In this document: positions 63,801 through 64,000 of the stretch, piece by piece
Layout: each line of letters starts with the position of its first letter
Position numbering within the stretch: position 1 is the stretch's first letter
Assembly (NCBI GenBank): GCA_029262895.1
Contig: JAJCYM010000054.1
Coordinates: forward strand, 1-64,000
DNA length: 64,000 nucleotides
Direction: 5' to 3'
Origin: Roseivirga sp.
Lineage (GTDB): Bacteria > Bacteroidota > Bacteroidia > Cytophagales > Cyclobacteriaceae
Notes under the pieces: model-generated
The model's database searches: none
Told to the model about the DNA's origin: nothing
Seen by the model: only the letters and a program-made list of their open reading frames with translations
Translations under genes and position numbers: made by a program

Positions 63801-64000
63801 ATGAGAAAGACAATTTTAAAAACACAGTTCATTGGTTCACTCTTGATGACTATGGCAGTTTTGTCTGATAGCCTTCAGGCTCAAACCAACCAAAGTAAAC
63901 TTTTACCCTCAGAGGCATTGGTACTTATGTATAATGCTGTAGACCTTAATCCTGGAAAGGAACGCATAAAAAACACAAAACCCTTTCAGGCAAGAGTGAT
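63801..64000 (+). CDS. Second member of the secreted paralogue pair (partial)
   Basis: The frame starts at ATG 63801 with a signal peptide (LLMTMAVLSDSLQAQ) and runs open off the right edge. Its start after the signal, LLPSEALVLMYNAVDLNPGK, aligns with the gene at 62871. Only 66 codons are visible. It lies 108 bp after its paralogue on the same strand. Confidence 0.75.
   Translation, partial: MRKTILKTQFIGSLLMTMAVLSDSLQAQTNQSKLLPSEALVLMYNAVDLNPGKERIKNTKPFQARV

Overview
The window looks like chromosomal DNA from a member of the Bacteroidota, most likely the order Cytophagales. The support is: promoters of the TTTG-N19-TAnnTTTG type; a short RpoD without an N-terminal extension; a TonB receptor followed by a DUF4249 lipoprotein; a DUF5686 protein; a bacillithiol gene (bshB1); a ParE/ParC pair; and weak or absent Shine-Dalgarno sequences at most genes. 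No phage, CRISPR array or intact insertion sequence was seen.

Left part (1-20.5 kb, nearly all minus strand). A GMC oxidoreductase (cut by the left edge) follows a Tat-exported sugar isomerase-like protein. Next comes a compact peptide-export locus: three GG-leader, cysteine-rich precursor peptides, a VKOR-thioredoxin fusion with a cysteine-less C39-like front domain, a C39-peptidase ABC exporter and a HlyD-type fusion protein. I read it as a system that makes, oxidises, trims and secretes disulfide-bonded peptides. A tRNA-Thr with a consensus promoter and terminator follows, then a TonB receptor / MG2-like protein / DUF4249 lipoprotein operon, a secreted protein and a large DUF349 protein.

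Middle part (20-44 kb): mostly housekeeping. It holds yqgE, pdxH, bshB1, trxB, rpoD, rpsO-pnp, an LptF/G permease, a START-like protein, a GT39-type glycosyltransferase, thrS-infC-rpmI-rplT, a DUF5686 protein, a SpoU-type methyltransferase and the topoisomerase IV genes. Several structures here are unusual. A tRNA-Met gene copy is interrupted twice by small palindromic insertions. The thrS leader has a hairpin whose loop resembles the tRNA-Thr anticodon loop. infC probably starts at AUC. A GxxExxY cassette with imperfect terminal inverted repeats sits between parE and parC. A GIY-YIG gene carries a nonsense codon.

Right part (44-64 kb): accessory and metabolic genes. These include a sterol-desaturase-type membrane oxidase, a CvfB-like S1 protein, secreted phosphatase/nuclease-type enzymes, cutC, hbd, a 2'-5' RNA ligase-like protein behind a perfect palindrome, and an ECF sigma / anti-sigma / DUF4097-like operon. 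There is also a miniature HEAWH (DUF4157-like) protein, a CFA-synthase-like methyltransferase, a large beta-propeller amidohydrolase with a relic of its 3' end nearby, a TPR lipoprotein, an esterase, and a tandem pair of secreted paralogues cut by the right edge.
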